Counted from the stretch's first letter, positions 13,200 through 25,085 are shown. The stretch is DNA of 64,000 nucleotides from Paraescarpia echinospica (GCA_020002185.1 CM034543.1:12112453-12176452); one strand, 5' to 3'. Translations and numbers: made by a program. The notes: generated from the sequence alone by a model not told the origin.

Positions 13200-13499
13200 T
13201 TTCGTTCTTTCATTCGTTCACTCATTGCTTCGTTCGTCTGTATGTTTATGTATGCATATGTTTGATTGTAACCATTAATTCAGGCATAAGATCAAAGTAA
13301 TTTTATTGTATTCAGTATCGCGGATTCGGTCGAGTTACTTGCAAGTCTACTAAAAAGTTCTGATACGAGAGTGTTGCCCAGTGATGATGGTAACTCTGAT
13401 CACATACGACTATTTTGGCTTTGGGACAATTCATACATACTAAATAGCGAAAAAACAATGTGTAATTCCGAAATGGTTTTTTGTGCACTGTAGCAAGCA

Positions 13500-13544
13500 A
13501 CCACACACACACACACACTCAAACACACACAGATACACACACAG

Positions 13545-13627
<83 letters not shown>
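13500..13627. repeat. CA microsatellite
   Basis: (CA)n, nearly pure from about 13549 to 13625. Confidence 0.97.
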
Positions 13628-13630
<3 letters not shown>

Positions 13631-16600
13631 GGATGACTACTCAATTTGTCCACTTGATATAATAATATAATTTTAATAGTATTATATACAGATATAAGTA
13701 TATAATTTTAAATAACAATAAATTGTATAAGTATATCGCTGATTATTAAATCAGAGGCCAATCTTCCAAGGATGGGGTTGGACATGGAAAGGGGCCAGTG
13801 GACCTCGGCACCTCGCAGGATTTGTTTATTCGTTAGCGTAATAATACGTGGATACTCACACACATGAAACAGTGACTGCCTCGACGAATATTTTAATTAG
13901 TAGTTCGATATTCTCCAGAGCCTTCCCGTACATGTTACAATTTATAACTTACGGAAATACGTCGGATTGTGATCATAATTATTTGTTGACAAATTGAATA
14001 TTGCTTATTGAATTTGAAATTAACTCACCCTTGATGGACCACGCATTTGGATTATTAGAGGTTTACAGAAACATTATCTTGCTCATTCTATGTATGGAAA
14101 CTAAAATCGTTACGAAATCGCACAGAGGGGTTCCCAACAATTACATAATTTTGACAATGTTCCACAATGTTTATAGGCGTCGACTTTTGATATGTTATGT
14201 AGGATATATGTCTGCTATCAAAACTACAAAATTTGCTTATGTTGCAATTTGTTCCAATATGACCATATTTTGGCCATATAAGTCCTGGACTATCAGTTGT
14301 GTATACTCTAGTTCCCCGTGCGGGCCTTTTTGTCCAAGCCCGACCCGCACTTAGGACTTAGCAGGTTCGTCCCAGAACCGCAAGAATATCAAGACAGGCC
14401 CGGTGAAGGCTCCCAAATCTTTGTCCCATGGTCGCACCGGCCCGCATTGTTCAGGCCCTGCCCTTACCATCGTGTCAAAGATGGGTGAGCCCGCGGCCCA
14501 CAAGCTCGCGGCCCGCTAAGCGCAAGTACCAACTTCGGAAATATACAGTTATTCCAATATAATAATAAGAAACACAACATTAAGTGTATGTAAATTGTAA
14601 TACATAAAACATTAATCTAGAATTCCTACACTACTTACGATAGTTCCCTTGGTTTGTAAGGTAGATTTGCTAAGCATTTTGCTTTTTTTCTAAAAGTGTA
14701 CAATCTTTTCTCCTATCCGCTGAACTATAACATCTTACCATTGTCGGTGAACTGAAATACGTAATAACGTATACTGAAAAAAATATTATTGTGCTAGCTG
14801 GTTGTAGGATTAGATAATGGTGGTTTTGTCTGCATCAGTCACAACTGACAATTTGGAAGCATTTACCTTTGAAAAAAAATTGACTGTTTGTGTCTTTTTT
14901 ATCCCACGAATTTACATAGCACGATACCATGGGGCAGTGTGAAATCCTGCTGCATGACATAACTGATGCAATGGTACCCCAAAGCATGCCCTTTTCACAT
15001 ATTATAATGGTGACAGACCCCCATAGCCACTTCCCTTCATTCACTGATGATCACGTAATGTACAAGAGAGCTCCCTTTAACGTCTATATCAATCAGGCTG
15101 CTCTGCCGTGCTGGGTAATGTGTAATATCTGAACAACGTCCAGCAGGGTATAGAGCCATCAAGTCATCGGCGTCGACAGCATTGACGTCACATCCGGCGT
15201 CGCACAACTGTCTCCCAGCACGCTCATTGTTGGGAGACGCAGGCTTTGTTTATGCTTTGTTTCTCTTACAGTGGCTGACGAACAAACATAGTCTCGACAA
15301 CCGTTAGGTGACACCACATATGCATAAAACGGAGTAACTGAAGCTGGAAGCCAACGATGTAACGGTGCAGTTTTCCTGCAGTAGCTGGACGCTGTAGTCT
15401 GACTCATCAAAGCAATGACAAAAGCCCTGTCCGGCCCTTTGTACGTCACTTGCAGTGACAATGCTAGCCGGTGTCGCCATCGGGTTGGGGTTATCAGAAC
15501 TACAGTCAGTCAGCGACTTGACAGAAATTATATGGCGCCACATTAATGAGGAATTGTGACCGTCAGGAGGACGACTCAAGCTTTGTATAAACAGGAGCCA
15601 ACATATATAATTTACAGGTGTCTCAGATGCCGAGCTGTCGTCTTCACAACTGTCTGTTTTATGCTCGCAGATATGACCGCCTACTAGTGTCTTATCAAAA
15701 TATGTATACATGTGTATGCGGGTTAAACCCGGGATCACTATATATGGATATCATCGGAACGTGTCTCCGTACACTTCGTAGGAATCTAGATGCACTTATT
15801 TTATAGCGATGTAGTTTTCATGATGATATGCAACGCATGTGATTTGAACATTCAAACAAGTAATACCCAATCCATCCACAATTATACCATGTAGTTGTGA
15901 TCCTGTTTCTTCTTGGCCATTCCCGTAATTGATGGTCTTAGCCAGCACAAGTGAAACAATATAACCTCACAATCTGTGATAATCACACTCGCATTATCCT
16001 ATGCGGTCTGAGAGGATTGCATTTGAACAACAGTTGCCACGCATTTTTGTTTTCCAATGGTGGGCAGATATTGCAGTGAGCAACTGTCAACCTTGCAACC
16101 ACGACCAGAATGATGGTGTTCACCATCAGGATCTCAATGACATTGTCATGAGTTTTTCCCTAGTCATGCTGTGTGGTTGCACTGTTTCTACAATGTCTTT
16201 GTGCAACGAAGATCACAACGATGACGCTGAGAAAGCATCGACGAACAAACCATACACCAGAAACAACAGAAAATCATCGGAAAAATATATGCAACAAATC
16301 ACATGTTATATTGGGATAAGGCAAATGTGTAGACAGAAACTCGGACTTGAGAACAAGAAGCATCACAGAAGCGATCTGGATTAGAAAAAACAAGGAGAAC
16401 ATGAATTGACATGAAAGACGATACACTCATCATACATGCTAAGACGTTCTGTTGAAGAAACTCCCATATGCGCAGAAGGACTACCGTGTCGCCATCTAGC
16501 GATAGTCGTCTGAGGAAAACTGCTGGAAGCAACCGAAACCTCACGGGAAAAGGTAAACTGACTGTTAAGTACGTACAAATATAACTCACATGCAAATCTA

Positions 16601-17870
16601 CTGAACACCAAAATCACTAAACACCAACAGCAACAACAACAACCGAAAACAACAATCGGAACAACAACTTGTAATTGGCAGGATGGCCCCAGTCTCCAGC
16701 TAGGGCATGACTTGCATGAAACAAGATACTTGTGTTACCAGGTAGTTCAAATGTAAACAACTGTATCACCATTAAGAAACTGCTATCACCACTACAGTAT
16801 TATAGACTCAGGATGAACTTAAACCAAGTGAATCACTAGGACCCATAGCACAGTGGAATACAACAGGCCCTAGTGGTATAGATTGTAAACATCACCTACA
16901 TATATAAGACATTATGCCACCAACCACACAGTTGAGATAATAATTAAGTTTGGTGTACGGATAATAGAATCGGGCTTACCCGTGGCGCCTCTAGTGACTA
17001 ACTGCGAACACCGACACCACAGTTTCATAGCTGACATAATAAAACATATGCAACCAGTTTGTTTACATACATGACCGTTGATTACGCGGGACTGTCAGCG
17101 CCCAGTGAACTGTGGAATACAATGGAATATACCATTGAAAGGCACAGATAGTATAAACCATGTTTACATATATGTTTGCAGGTTTGCCAGGGACACATCG
17201 ACTGTATTTGTGATATCAAATCAGGAGTGTTGCCAGAGAGGGTAGTTTAGGGGGCACAAACCTCCAATAATTGCCCCCCTCCCATTTAGGCTCGGCAAAA
17301 AACACTGGTGGCCAAACCAAAATTCATATTGGGTGTGCTGAGCTACAGCTTCATCAAGTATCCGCCTGTTGCACTGTCGGATCATGACATCTGATGATAT
17401 CGGAAGACAGGGGGTTCTGTTGAAATTTTGTTTCGCCGCCGCGCCGCTGTCACGGCACAACCATCCTCACGCGGCAGGGGGTTCTGCTGATTACATCTGT
17501 CTCGGTACACCTGGCAGATCGCTTGACGAAACTCTGAAGATGAGGTCAGCCAATAATATTGTTTGCCGTAACATTCTAGAGGTCTTCTGTGTTGTCTTCG
17601 TGGACTGTTTGGGCAATAGACGTAATTATTTGAATACACAATACTGCTTAGCGGGTCGTGAGAATGGTCGATTGGGTCATTATATTTGGATTCCTGGAAA
17701 TCGGGCGCAAGTCGGATGAGCGTTTGCATTGTTCTCACGATTGGTATGGCGAAGTCAACTATAAGTTTGATTAAGCTAACTTCCATACAATGCGTAGGAG
17801 ATCGGCTTGCGATGATGGGCACGACCGGTGACGTCGGAAGAAGGTGGGTCTGTTAACAAATGTTTGCGCG
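13628..17870. other. Unassigned flank with a small GC-rich patch
   Basis: Mostly AT-rich sequence without recognised genes. At about 14310-14520 a GC-rich patch with repeated 'cgggcc'/'ggcccgc' wording stands out and could be a SINE or other short repeat. Frames at 16001-16384 and 17369-17822 show no domain I recognise. Confidence 0.35.
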
Positions 17871-17879
17871 GCGTTCACA

Positions 17880-18825
17880 ATTTCAGAAGGTCTAGAGGGG
17901 ACACATTCACATTTCCTTGGCCATGCGCGATACAAGTCACTCATTAAACCGACTCAACGAGTGTCTCCAAGATGTTTCCTTATGGATGACCGACAGCAAA
18001 TTAAAGATAAATGCAGACACACATGAATTTATCATCTTTGGTACTCCAATGCAGTGAGTCAAAATATCACACCAGCATCATCAGCACGGAATCTAGGAGT
18101 GACTTTTGATTGCGACTTCAATTTCAGACAACACATATCTCAAACGTGCCGTTGCTGTTTTTATCATATGCATGATCTTCGCCGCATTTGCCGATATATA
18201 TGTCGCTTTCTGTCGCTAAGACTATCGCAACAGCTTTTGTTAGCTGCATATTAGATTATTGCTATTCCCTCCTTCATAATATTGCTATCAAGGATATTAC
18301 AAAATTGTAGGGTAGTCACACAATCTCTTTGATTTTCCTGCTCAAGGCCACTTCTAAAATCAATGCATTGGCTCCCCGTGCGATATCGCATTATGTTTAA
18401 GATATGTACGATCATTTACCAAGCCCATTCATCCAAACAACCTAGTTATTTACACTCAATGCTCAAACCAGCTAGACAAGCCAGACAACTTCGGTCGTCT
18501 AGTTCGAAGTTGCTATCTGTTCCTGGAGTTAAGACAAAGGCTGGAACTCGAGCTTTTGCAGTTGCCGCGCCAACTATATGGAATTCGCTTCCCGTTAATG
18601 TTAAATCAGCAGAAACTATTGTTACATTTCGTCGCCACCTGAAAACCTATCTTTTCAATATCGCCTATCCTCCTTAGCTTCTTAGCACATCCATCCATTT
18701 GTTGACGACTTTCGCCTAGCACACGAGTACGATAATACTTAATCCTTTGGTTTTGGTGCGCCACTGAGCTCGGATTGTCTGAGAATATTGGCGCGTTAGA
18801 AGTGATTTATTATTATTATTATTAA
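17880..18825 (+). pseudogene. LINE reverse transcriptase 3' end (L2/CR1-like)
   Basis: Broken frames give the thumb and C-terminal part of a non-LTR reverse transcriptase: 'DSKLKINADTHEFIIFGT', 'ARNLGVTFDCDFNFRQHI', 'HWLPVRYRIMFKICTI', then 'APTIWNSLPVNVK' and 'FRRHLKTYLFNI'. It is related to, but distinct from, the copy at 6056-7519. It ends in (TTA)n at 18808-18824, a typical 3' tail. Confidence 0.8.
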
Positions 18826-18828
18826 ATT

Positions 18829-20403
18829 ATGATGAGCAGGAAGCAACCATTCTTCTCAACGGGTTCACACTGGGGTTCTCCCTTCACTATGACGGTCCAC
18901 AATAATTACGTATGGCTGAATCACCAATCTGCCATCTGGGCTGATTATACAGTTGACGGTAAACTAACGAAAGAAATGTTGCTAGGACGAGTAGCAGGTC
19001 CCTTTATCGAGTCTCCATTCCCAAATTGTAAGTCATCTCCCCTGGTTTAGTACCGAAACACGACCCAGTTAAATTCAGGCTGATTCATGAGTTAACTTCC
19101 CACGAGGTGATTCCGTCAGTGGGTAGCTAGGAAATGGCACATATCGTTTTCATCGTCCGACATAACGCTACTTGAGCTGTATCCGTCTGTGTCGGTTACT
19201 GCGATGTTTGGATGCTATCTAGCTAAAAACTGCATTCTCTTCATGACTGACAACGCTGGGGTTGTCAAGATAGTCAACAAGTTTAGTTCCAGAAATCAGC
19301 GAATCATGAAGCTGGTGCGAATGTTAGTACTATTCTGTTTGAAGTGTAACATTTTATTCCGTTGTCAACATGTTCCAGGTCTACAGAATATCATTGCTGA
19401 TCACCTGTCTCGCTTTCAGATAGACGAGGCAAAACGTGCAGCAGGGTGGCTAGAAGCCGAACCAACAGTAATGGCACAGTCACTGAGGCCCGAAATGATG
19501 CTAGATCAGAACGCGATTTGATTAGATCCAACTACACGAGCTTTGTACCGTTACAGTGTCGGTAGGCTCAAACATTATTTCGAAATGCGTGCACTCGGTA
19601 CCAAAACAATACCTCTGTCACAAATCCATCTCGCAGGTTTCATCACGCACATGTATGCGGCACAGTATGCAGCATCAACCATTGTATCTGCTGTTCCGTC
19701 ATTATATTTCAGTCATAAGATTATCGACTTGCTAGATCCAGCGGAAAGCTTTTATATTAAAAAGCTAACGATCGGGGTTCAAAAGAACGCGGCGTCAGTA
19801 GACACAAGGCGCCCAATTTATCTCCCCCCATGCTCGCTCAGCTGGTAACGGCAACACAGGTTGTTATACCTGACAGGTTTTTTATAATGCTGCATAGCTG
19901 CTATGTTTATGTTAGCATTTCGTTGATTCTTGCGAATCGGGGAAATTACCTGGCGTCCAGGTGGACGTATAGAGGATCTTGTACAGTTGAATGATCTCAA
20001 ATTTGGGTCAGGACCACACAGAAATTCCTTGCAGCTTACTATATGCCAGTATAAGCACCACAAGGCCAACAGGCCTGTTGTCCTTGAAATTTAATCACAA
20101 TCTCAGCATTGTCCTATCCCTGTCATCAAACGATGCCTCCGGGCTCGGAGTTCCACACATGGCCCTCTCATCTTTTTTGCAGATAAAACGGTAATACATG
20201 CATTATTTTTCGACAATCAGCTGGCAGCCTGCCTGGCACATGGGGGTTATGACACCAAACTGTACAAAGGTCATTCCTTCCGAATTGGGACAGCGACGAC
20301 GGCTGCTTCGAAGGGATTTATAGATATACAGATTTAAAAAATGGGTAAATGGAAATCTACTGGTTTTGATCGATACATTCGCATTCCAATGATGCAATCT
20401 TAA
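18829..20403 (+). mobile_element. DIRS-type tyrosine-recombinase retroelement, decayed
   Basis: Three pieces appear in DIRS order. First, the start of the reverse transcriptase, 'KEMLLGRVAGPFIESPFPN' (18829-19050, frameshifted after that). Second, after an internal deletion, an RNase H end with 'FMTDNAGVVKIVNKFSS' and 'QHVPGLQNIIADHLSRFQ' (19189-19521). Third, a tyrosine recombinase whose N-terminal domain is at 19543-19848 and whose catalytic end is near 20243-20400, with 'KGHSFRIGTAT' (the H-x-x-R box) and 'GFDRYIRIP' (catalytic Tyr). Stops and frameshifts interrupt the recombinase. Known DIRS elements lack an integrase and use this recombinase instead. Confidence 0.8.
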
Positions 20404-20719
20404 TGTACATCTCTTTCAGGCTAAATGCCCTGGGGCCGGTTTTATGAAGCGTACTTAAACTACGCAATTGCTGAACGTTACGCATTTGCGTAAACTCCTG
20501 TTTGTGTATCTAAGTATTTGCATAAAAATAAATAAGTCCGGTTTCATGGAGCTTGTCTTACCTATTTCTTAGCTAAGACGAGCGTAAAGCTGTCACGTAT
20601 TTAGATGAATGGTTATCAGTGGGTATTCCCCGGAATTCCCCTTCCCATAGTTCTGTGTAAACATCGTAACCGTGATTGCTTCCGTCGGCGTCTTGTTTAT
20701 CAACACTGCAGACGACAAC

Positions 20720-21075
20720 ATGGCAATAGCACGGGAAAATGTGAAGCGCGAGCAGAAAGAAAATTTTGCCCACGACGAAATTGCCTGCTTACTTGAGCAA
20801 TATTCGGAGCATGCCTCCCCACTACAGTGCAAGCTGAGCAATACTGTCACAAATCTGCGAAAGAAGCATATTTGGGACAGTACTGCTTCGGCAATTAATT
20901 CGCGGGGAAACAATTGGCGGACCGTGGCCGAGTTGAAGAAGAAGTGGGCGGAGATGAAAAGCTCCTGCCTACGCATCGTCTCCGCACGCCACAATCCCAA
21001 GACTGGAGGGGGTAAAAAGAAAAAAGAGCCGTGGTGTGTAGATATAATTATCAACATACTGGGAATCAACACAGC
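20720..21075 (+). CDS. Harbinger Myb/SANT-like DNA-binding protein, exon 1
   Basis: From ATG 20720 the frame gives a basic helical domain of about 110 residues: 'HDEIACLLEQYSEHASPL', 'SNTVTNLRKKHIWDS', 'NSRGNNWRTVAELKKKW' and a 'KTGGGKKKK' hinge. This fits the Myb/SANT-like (trihelix) protein encoded by Harbinger elements, which assists nuclear import and terminus binding of the transposase. The open frame then runs into a 190-bp TG microsatellite, which may have grown from the 5' splice site. The second exon is not identified. The 296-bp spacer between the Polintons is part of this same intergenic region. Confidence 0.65.
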
Positions 21076-21078
21076 TTT

Positions 21079-21270
<192 letters not shown>

Positions 21271-21486
21271 AAATTATGAACTTATTCTTTTGGTATTACA
21301 TATGAATTAATTTGTCATGAAGGTCTATGATAGCTTATTATATTCTATCTCCACAGAAAAGAAATAACATGTTATTGTTGAACATAATAACAGTTTAATG
21401 TTGCAAGCAAAAAAACATAATGCAATAATATTGCATCGCATTTTTATAGGTAATCAGTCAACAAATGTGCATGTACAAGTGAAGGA

Positions 21487-21492
21487 CGCGTC
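21487..21492. repeat. Target-site duplication half, CGCGTC
   Basis: Six bases directly left of Polinton A. The partner is not at A's right edge but at 39346-39351 as the reverse complement (GACGCG), at the left edge of Polinton B. Polintons make 6-bp duplications. Confidence 0.8.
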
Positions 21493-21822
21493 AGTAGATA
21501 GTAAGCGCTGTTCAACCTCAAAACCCTACTTATAAAAAACGTTTTAATGACCACTAAACGATTCGGGCACACCGCTGAGTCAGCAATAATGCGAGACTAA
21601 TCCTATGTATAAAAAAAGATCAAAGGCTTTGTGTTTGACACTGATGAGTTTGGGAAACCTACTACTAAAAACGTGATTGATGAGCGATGTAATTTGATAC
21701 TAATTGGATGATTGACAGTACACTAGAGAGATGCCACCTAGCGGTGAGTGCAGAGAGTATTTTAGTCCTAGCGATCAACGCCGTACCTAGAGCGCGCTGA
21801 CTTAAGCAATAATGCGTTTAAT
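21493..21822 (+). repeat. Polinton A left terminal inverted repeat (subtype 1)
   Basis: Starts AGTAGATAGTAAGCGCTGTT. Its first 100 bp carry subtype-1 markers 'caacctcaaaaccctac', 'aaacgttttaatg' and 'cacaccgctgagtcagc'. These match the left end of Polinton B (39352) rather than the right end of this element. It contains the palindrome GCTGAGTCAGC. After 21822 the two ends of the element diverge. Confidence 0.9.
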
Positions 21823-22022
21823 AATAAAGTATATAAGTTTAGTTTCGTACTTTATAACCACGCTAAAGTATATAAGTTTAGTTTCGTACTTTATAACCAC
21901 GCTAAAGTTAAGTTTCGTACTGGACCACCTATAACTGGGGTAGGAGTTGTGCTGAGCAATACGCTGAGGTAGGAGTTGTGCTGACGTAAGCAACACGCTA
22001 ACCACGCTAAAACCATTGTATA
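21823..22022. repeat. Subterminal short tandem repeats, Polinton A left
   Basis: Two copies of an about 37-bp unit ('aagtatataagtttagtttc' and what follows) and two copies of 'ggtaggagttgtgctgacg'-type sequence. The same unit occurs next to the right end of Polinton B (about 53840-54043). Confidence 0.75.
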
Positions 22023-22259
22023 TTAAAACCATTGTATAAACGTTGAGATGTCCCCGTATGTGATGTTGACAGCAAGAGCGACGACCGCTGCTGCTGCAGC
22101 GATAAGGCCACCGGCTGCTGCTGCTCTAGTGGTCTTTGACCCCTGGATGACAGCATAGCTGGCTAACGGTAAACAACGTTGTTCTGGTGGACGGATTAAA
22201 ACGAAAGCAATGCGTTTAAATACATCTAGTCGTGGGATTACAATGACAATCAAATGCAT
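22023..22259 (-). CDS. Small single-pass membrane protein, Polinton A left end
   Basis: A 78-residue frame with a basic N-terminal third, an alanine/valine-rich hydrophobic segment (residues about 49-69, 'GGLIAAAAAVVALAV') and a short 'YGDISTFIQWF' tail. The copy in B is 75 residues; the difference is alanine-codon repeat slippage. It follows the spliced acidic gene on the same strand. It could be its last exon instead of a separate gene. No family recognised. Confidence 0.5.
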   Translation of the reverse strand: MHLIVIVIPRLDVFKRIAFVLIRPPEQRCLPLASYAVIQGSKTTRAAAAGGLIAAAAAVVALAVNITYGDISTFIQWF

Positions 22260-22285
22260 AAATACACTAACATTCAGTAGGGTGT

Positions 22286-23293
22286 TTATGCATTGAAAAT
22301 AGACGCGTGAAAACGTGAGTAGTGACTGGAATATTTTATTGGGTATAATACTGCAGTATTCGGCCGCGACCGACGGGTTGCTGCCTGCTGGTCTCCGGCG
22401 GGGAGCCGATCTCCGGCGGGAGACCGAAGCCTTCCCGCCGATAGAGTTCGGGAGGCGTTATTGTCCTCCATAGGCCGTTTGCCTGTCGAACGAGAAAGAC
22501 CCGAGCCAGATCGTCGACGCGTCGGGGAGCTCAATTGGCCTACGTGGCGTGTACGTGTTCCTTGTAGGCAGTTGGATCGGTCTATGAAATAAACAAAGGA
22601 TGAATAAAATGAGTGAGATAAAATGTATGCGTAGTATGCATTGTTTAAACGGTATGTAGTAAATTGAAATAAAATACTGTCTTGGTAAAATACGTGCATA
22701 GTATGCATTGTTTAAATAAAATGCATGCATGTACTTATAAATAAAATGCATACATGTTTAAACGGTAAAATACATAATGCGTACTAGTAAAAACATGCAT
22801 TAAATAAAATGCATTACAACAATAAAAACATGCATTTAAACTATAAAATACATAATGCGTACTAGTAAAAACATGCATTTAAATAAAATGCATTACAACA
22901 ATAAAAACATGCATTTAAATAAAATGCATGCATGTTTAAAATACATGCTATAGTAAGCACTGTTTAAATAAAATTACAACAATAAAAACGTGCATTTAAA
23001 TAAAATGCATGCATGTTCACTAGTAAAAACGTGCATTTAAATAAAATGCACTTATAAATAAATTGCATGCATATTTAAACGGTAAAATACATAATGCGTA
23101 CTAGTAAAAACGTGCGTTTAAATAAAATGCATTGCAACAATAAAAACGTGCATTTAAATAAAATGCATGCATGTTTAAAATACATGCAATACTGTTTAAA
23201 TATGTTACAACAATAAAAACGTGCATTTAAATAAAATGCATGCATGCTATAGTAAGCACTGTCTTACCGTGGTTTTGTTGTGGACGTGGCCAT
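22286..23293 (-). pseudogene. Spliced acidic early protein, Polinton A copy, broken by deletion
   Basis: Exon 1 is 23268-23293 (MATSTTKP and a split codon) followed by a strong GTAAGA donor. The acceptor is before 22581, after a pyrimidine-rich 'ttgtttatttcatag'. The 686-bp intron is filled with an ATGCAT/TTTAAA repeat array. Compared with Polinton B, exon 2 here lacks 112 nt just after the 'PDAS' codons, removing an acidic 'YYSDDDDIV' segment and shifting the frame. Protein function is unknown. The splice structure is inferred from consensus sites and from frame continuity in the B copy. Confidence 0.6.
22620..23265. repeat. Intronic ATGCAT/TTTAAA minisatellite, Polinton A
   Basis: Degenerate tandem units of about 37-60 bp built from 'aacaataaaaacgtgcattt', 'aaataaaatgcatgcatg' and 'ggtaaaatacataatgcgta'. 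The array fills the intron of the spliced acidic gene. It is shorter in Polinton B (intron 425 bp versus 686 bp), so the unit number is unstable. Confidence 0.85.
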
Positions 23294-23415
23294 GTTGTTG
23301 GAGCGATGTATGGAGACGTCGTGTGTTCGTGTTTGTAAAAGTGTGTATGAAATGTGCGCGTCGTCAAACAGCGGCGGCGGCGGCGCATGAAACTACGACT
23401 GATTTTGATTGACAT

Positions 23416-24205
23416 GTGAACGGAGAACAAAGGATTTTTACAAACGTTAAACGAAACGTTAAAAGTACGAAATTAAACGTTATATACGATCATTGGGGGG
23501 TCAGGAAACACGAGATGCATATATATTAGAGAAATTCGCGGTAAAAGTCACATTTGACAATGAATGCACTGACGTGAACGCTAACTTTTTTCCTAAAACA
23601 AATTCCTCGGTAGAGTAGACGGAATGCGTTAAGCGCACATGTGTGACATCTGTTGCGCGTGACTTAACGAGTTGGAATGTGAACGGAGAACAATGGATTT
23701 TTACAAACGATAAATGAAACGTTAAAAGCGCGAAATAAAACGTTGTATAAGATCGCTGGGGGATCAGGAAACACGAGATGCATAGATATTAGAGAAATTC
23801 GATGTAAAAGTCACATTTGACAATGAATGCACTGACGTGAACGCTAACTTTTTTCCGAAAACAAAATGCCTCGGTTGGGTGAAGTATGCACGTCGATAAT
23901 TGAAAAAGATAAGGATATGAGTGTGAAGTACGCATGCGCGTTATAGTGTAGACAATGACATTTCAAAAACAATAAACGAAACGTTAAAAGCACGAAACTA
24001 AACGTTGTATAGATTCTCTGTGGAGTCAGGAAACGTGAGGTGCATCGATATTAGAGAAAATCGATGTAAGGAGATATTTAACGGCGAATGTACTGACGTG
24101 ACCGGATACTTTTTTTCGAAAACAAAATGTCTGAAATGTACGAGGCACGCACGCTGATAATTGAGTAAGATGACGTATTAGCGTGAAGTGCGCATGCGTG
24201 TTATT
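23416..24205. promoter_or_regulatory. Three 263-bp tandem repeats between divergent early genes, Polinton A
   Basis: Three direct units, about 23416-23678, 23679-23941 and 23942-24205, share 'aaacgaaacgttaaaag', 'tcaggaaacacgagatgcat', 'attagagaaattcg' and 'aatgcactgacgtgaacg'. The period is 263 bp from matched landmarks. Units 2 and 3 end with 'gcatgcgcg'/'gcatgcgtg', close to an NRF1 site; every unit has a CRE-like TGACGTGA. They lie between the divergent spliced gene (minus) and the RPA-like gene (plus), so a shared enhancer or origin is likely. That role is inference. Confidence 0.7.
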
Positions 24206-24214
24206 TGGAAAAGG

Positions 24215-24220
24215 TATAAA
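24215..24220 (+). promoter_or_regulatory. TATA box of the RPA-like gene, Polinton A
   Basis: TATAAA within 'aaaaggtataaaacgggtga', about 100 bp upstream of the ATG at 24318. Confidence 0.6.
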
Positions 24221-24317
24221 ACGGGTGAGAAAAATGTTATATTGTATGACGCTGAACTTCTAACCGTGTATTCTTCTACAACAGCAGAGCAGCAAGCAGC
24301 AGACGTTCTTCCGCAAC

Positions 24318-25085
24318 ATGGCGGATGAAAGTCAACAACAACAACCAAAAAAGTCGAAGGCACCGCGTAAGCAGTCGATGAAGGCGGCGACAGCGGCCAG
24401 CAGCAGCAGTCAACCTTCGGCACTGATTGCAGCCTTGTCAACGGGGGTGTCACCACCCGTTAAGCGCCCCGTTACGCTGATCGCGGCCCCTTTGACTGTC
24501 GGCCGAAAGAGAAGCGCCGAAGAGGCGCGCTTGGAGCTACACCCCGACGACACGGCCGAGCAGCCCCCGGTCCTGTCGCGGAGCGGTTCTATGGAGCGTG
24601 AATCGGCGGCGTCGACACGCGCCACAGCGGTGAGTCTGAGACATCTGAAGTGCGCTGTCAACGGTGTGTATAAACTCCTGTCGCCCGTTATGATCGAGGC
24701 CGTCTCGTACAAAGGCGAGCCCGGCACCACCTATTTGGGATGTTCCCGTTGTCGCCGGAAATTGCAGACAAGCAAAGACGGGACCCTGATATGTCGAACG
24801 CACGGTGAAGTGTTTGTACCGAAATATTTCTTCGCGTTGCGTGTGATGGTGAAGGACGGCGAGGAGGAAGAAGACGAGCTTTGGCTTACGTTGTTCGATA
24901 GCCAAATGTCTAATCTCGTCGAGTTCACGGCCGAGTACTTGACGGAATTGAACGAGGAGGATCTCCGCGATACCGTGCTCGAGTTAACCGGTACTAAAGT
25001 GGAGATTAGTGTGCGGAAGACGAGTTGGAACGGGGACCCCTCGTATACAGTCCGCACACTAAAAAGATACGTCGACGATGACTAA
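24318..25085 (+). CDS. RPA-like single-strand DNA-binding protein, Polinton A
   Basis: 255 residues. Residues 1-100 are a disordered basic/serine-rich leader with 'KKSKAPRKQ' and 'GRKRS' basic patches. Residues about 108-250 resemble the C-terminal OB fold of replication protein A large subunit: a zinc ribbon with C142-x2-C145 ('YLGCSRCRRKL') and C159-x2-H162 ('LICRTHGE'), then 'YFFALRVMVKD', 'DELWLTLFDSQMSNLVEFTAEYL' landmarks like RPA's Rep_fac-A_C domain. It sits just upstream of the polymerase, as expected for a replication SSB. The B copy differs by about one residue. The assignment is from motif pattern and needs a profile search; a helitron-type RPA origin is another option. Confidence 0.6.
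   Translation: MADESQQQQPKKSKAPRKQSMKAATAASSSSQPSALIAALSTGVSPPVKRPVTLIAAPLTVGRKRSAEEARLELHPDDTAEQPPVLSRSGSMERESAASTRATAVSLRHLKCAVNGVYKLLSPVMIEAVSYKGEPGTTYLGCSRCRRKLQTSKDGTLICRTHGEVFVPKYFFALRVMVKDGEEEEDELWLTLFDSQMSNLVEFTAEYLTELNEEDLRDTVLELTGTKVEISVRKTSWNGDPSYTVRTLKRYVDDD

Noticed and set aside
15159..15738. Antisense frames of 100-144 residues
   Set aside because: No recognisable motif and no support from either strand.
22780..23260. Possible CRISPR-like array in the ATGCAT repeats
   Set aside because: Units are degenerate tandem repeats without spacers, within an intron of an animal element.
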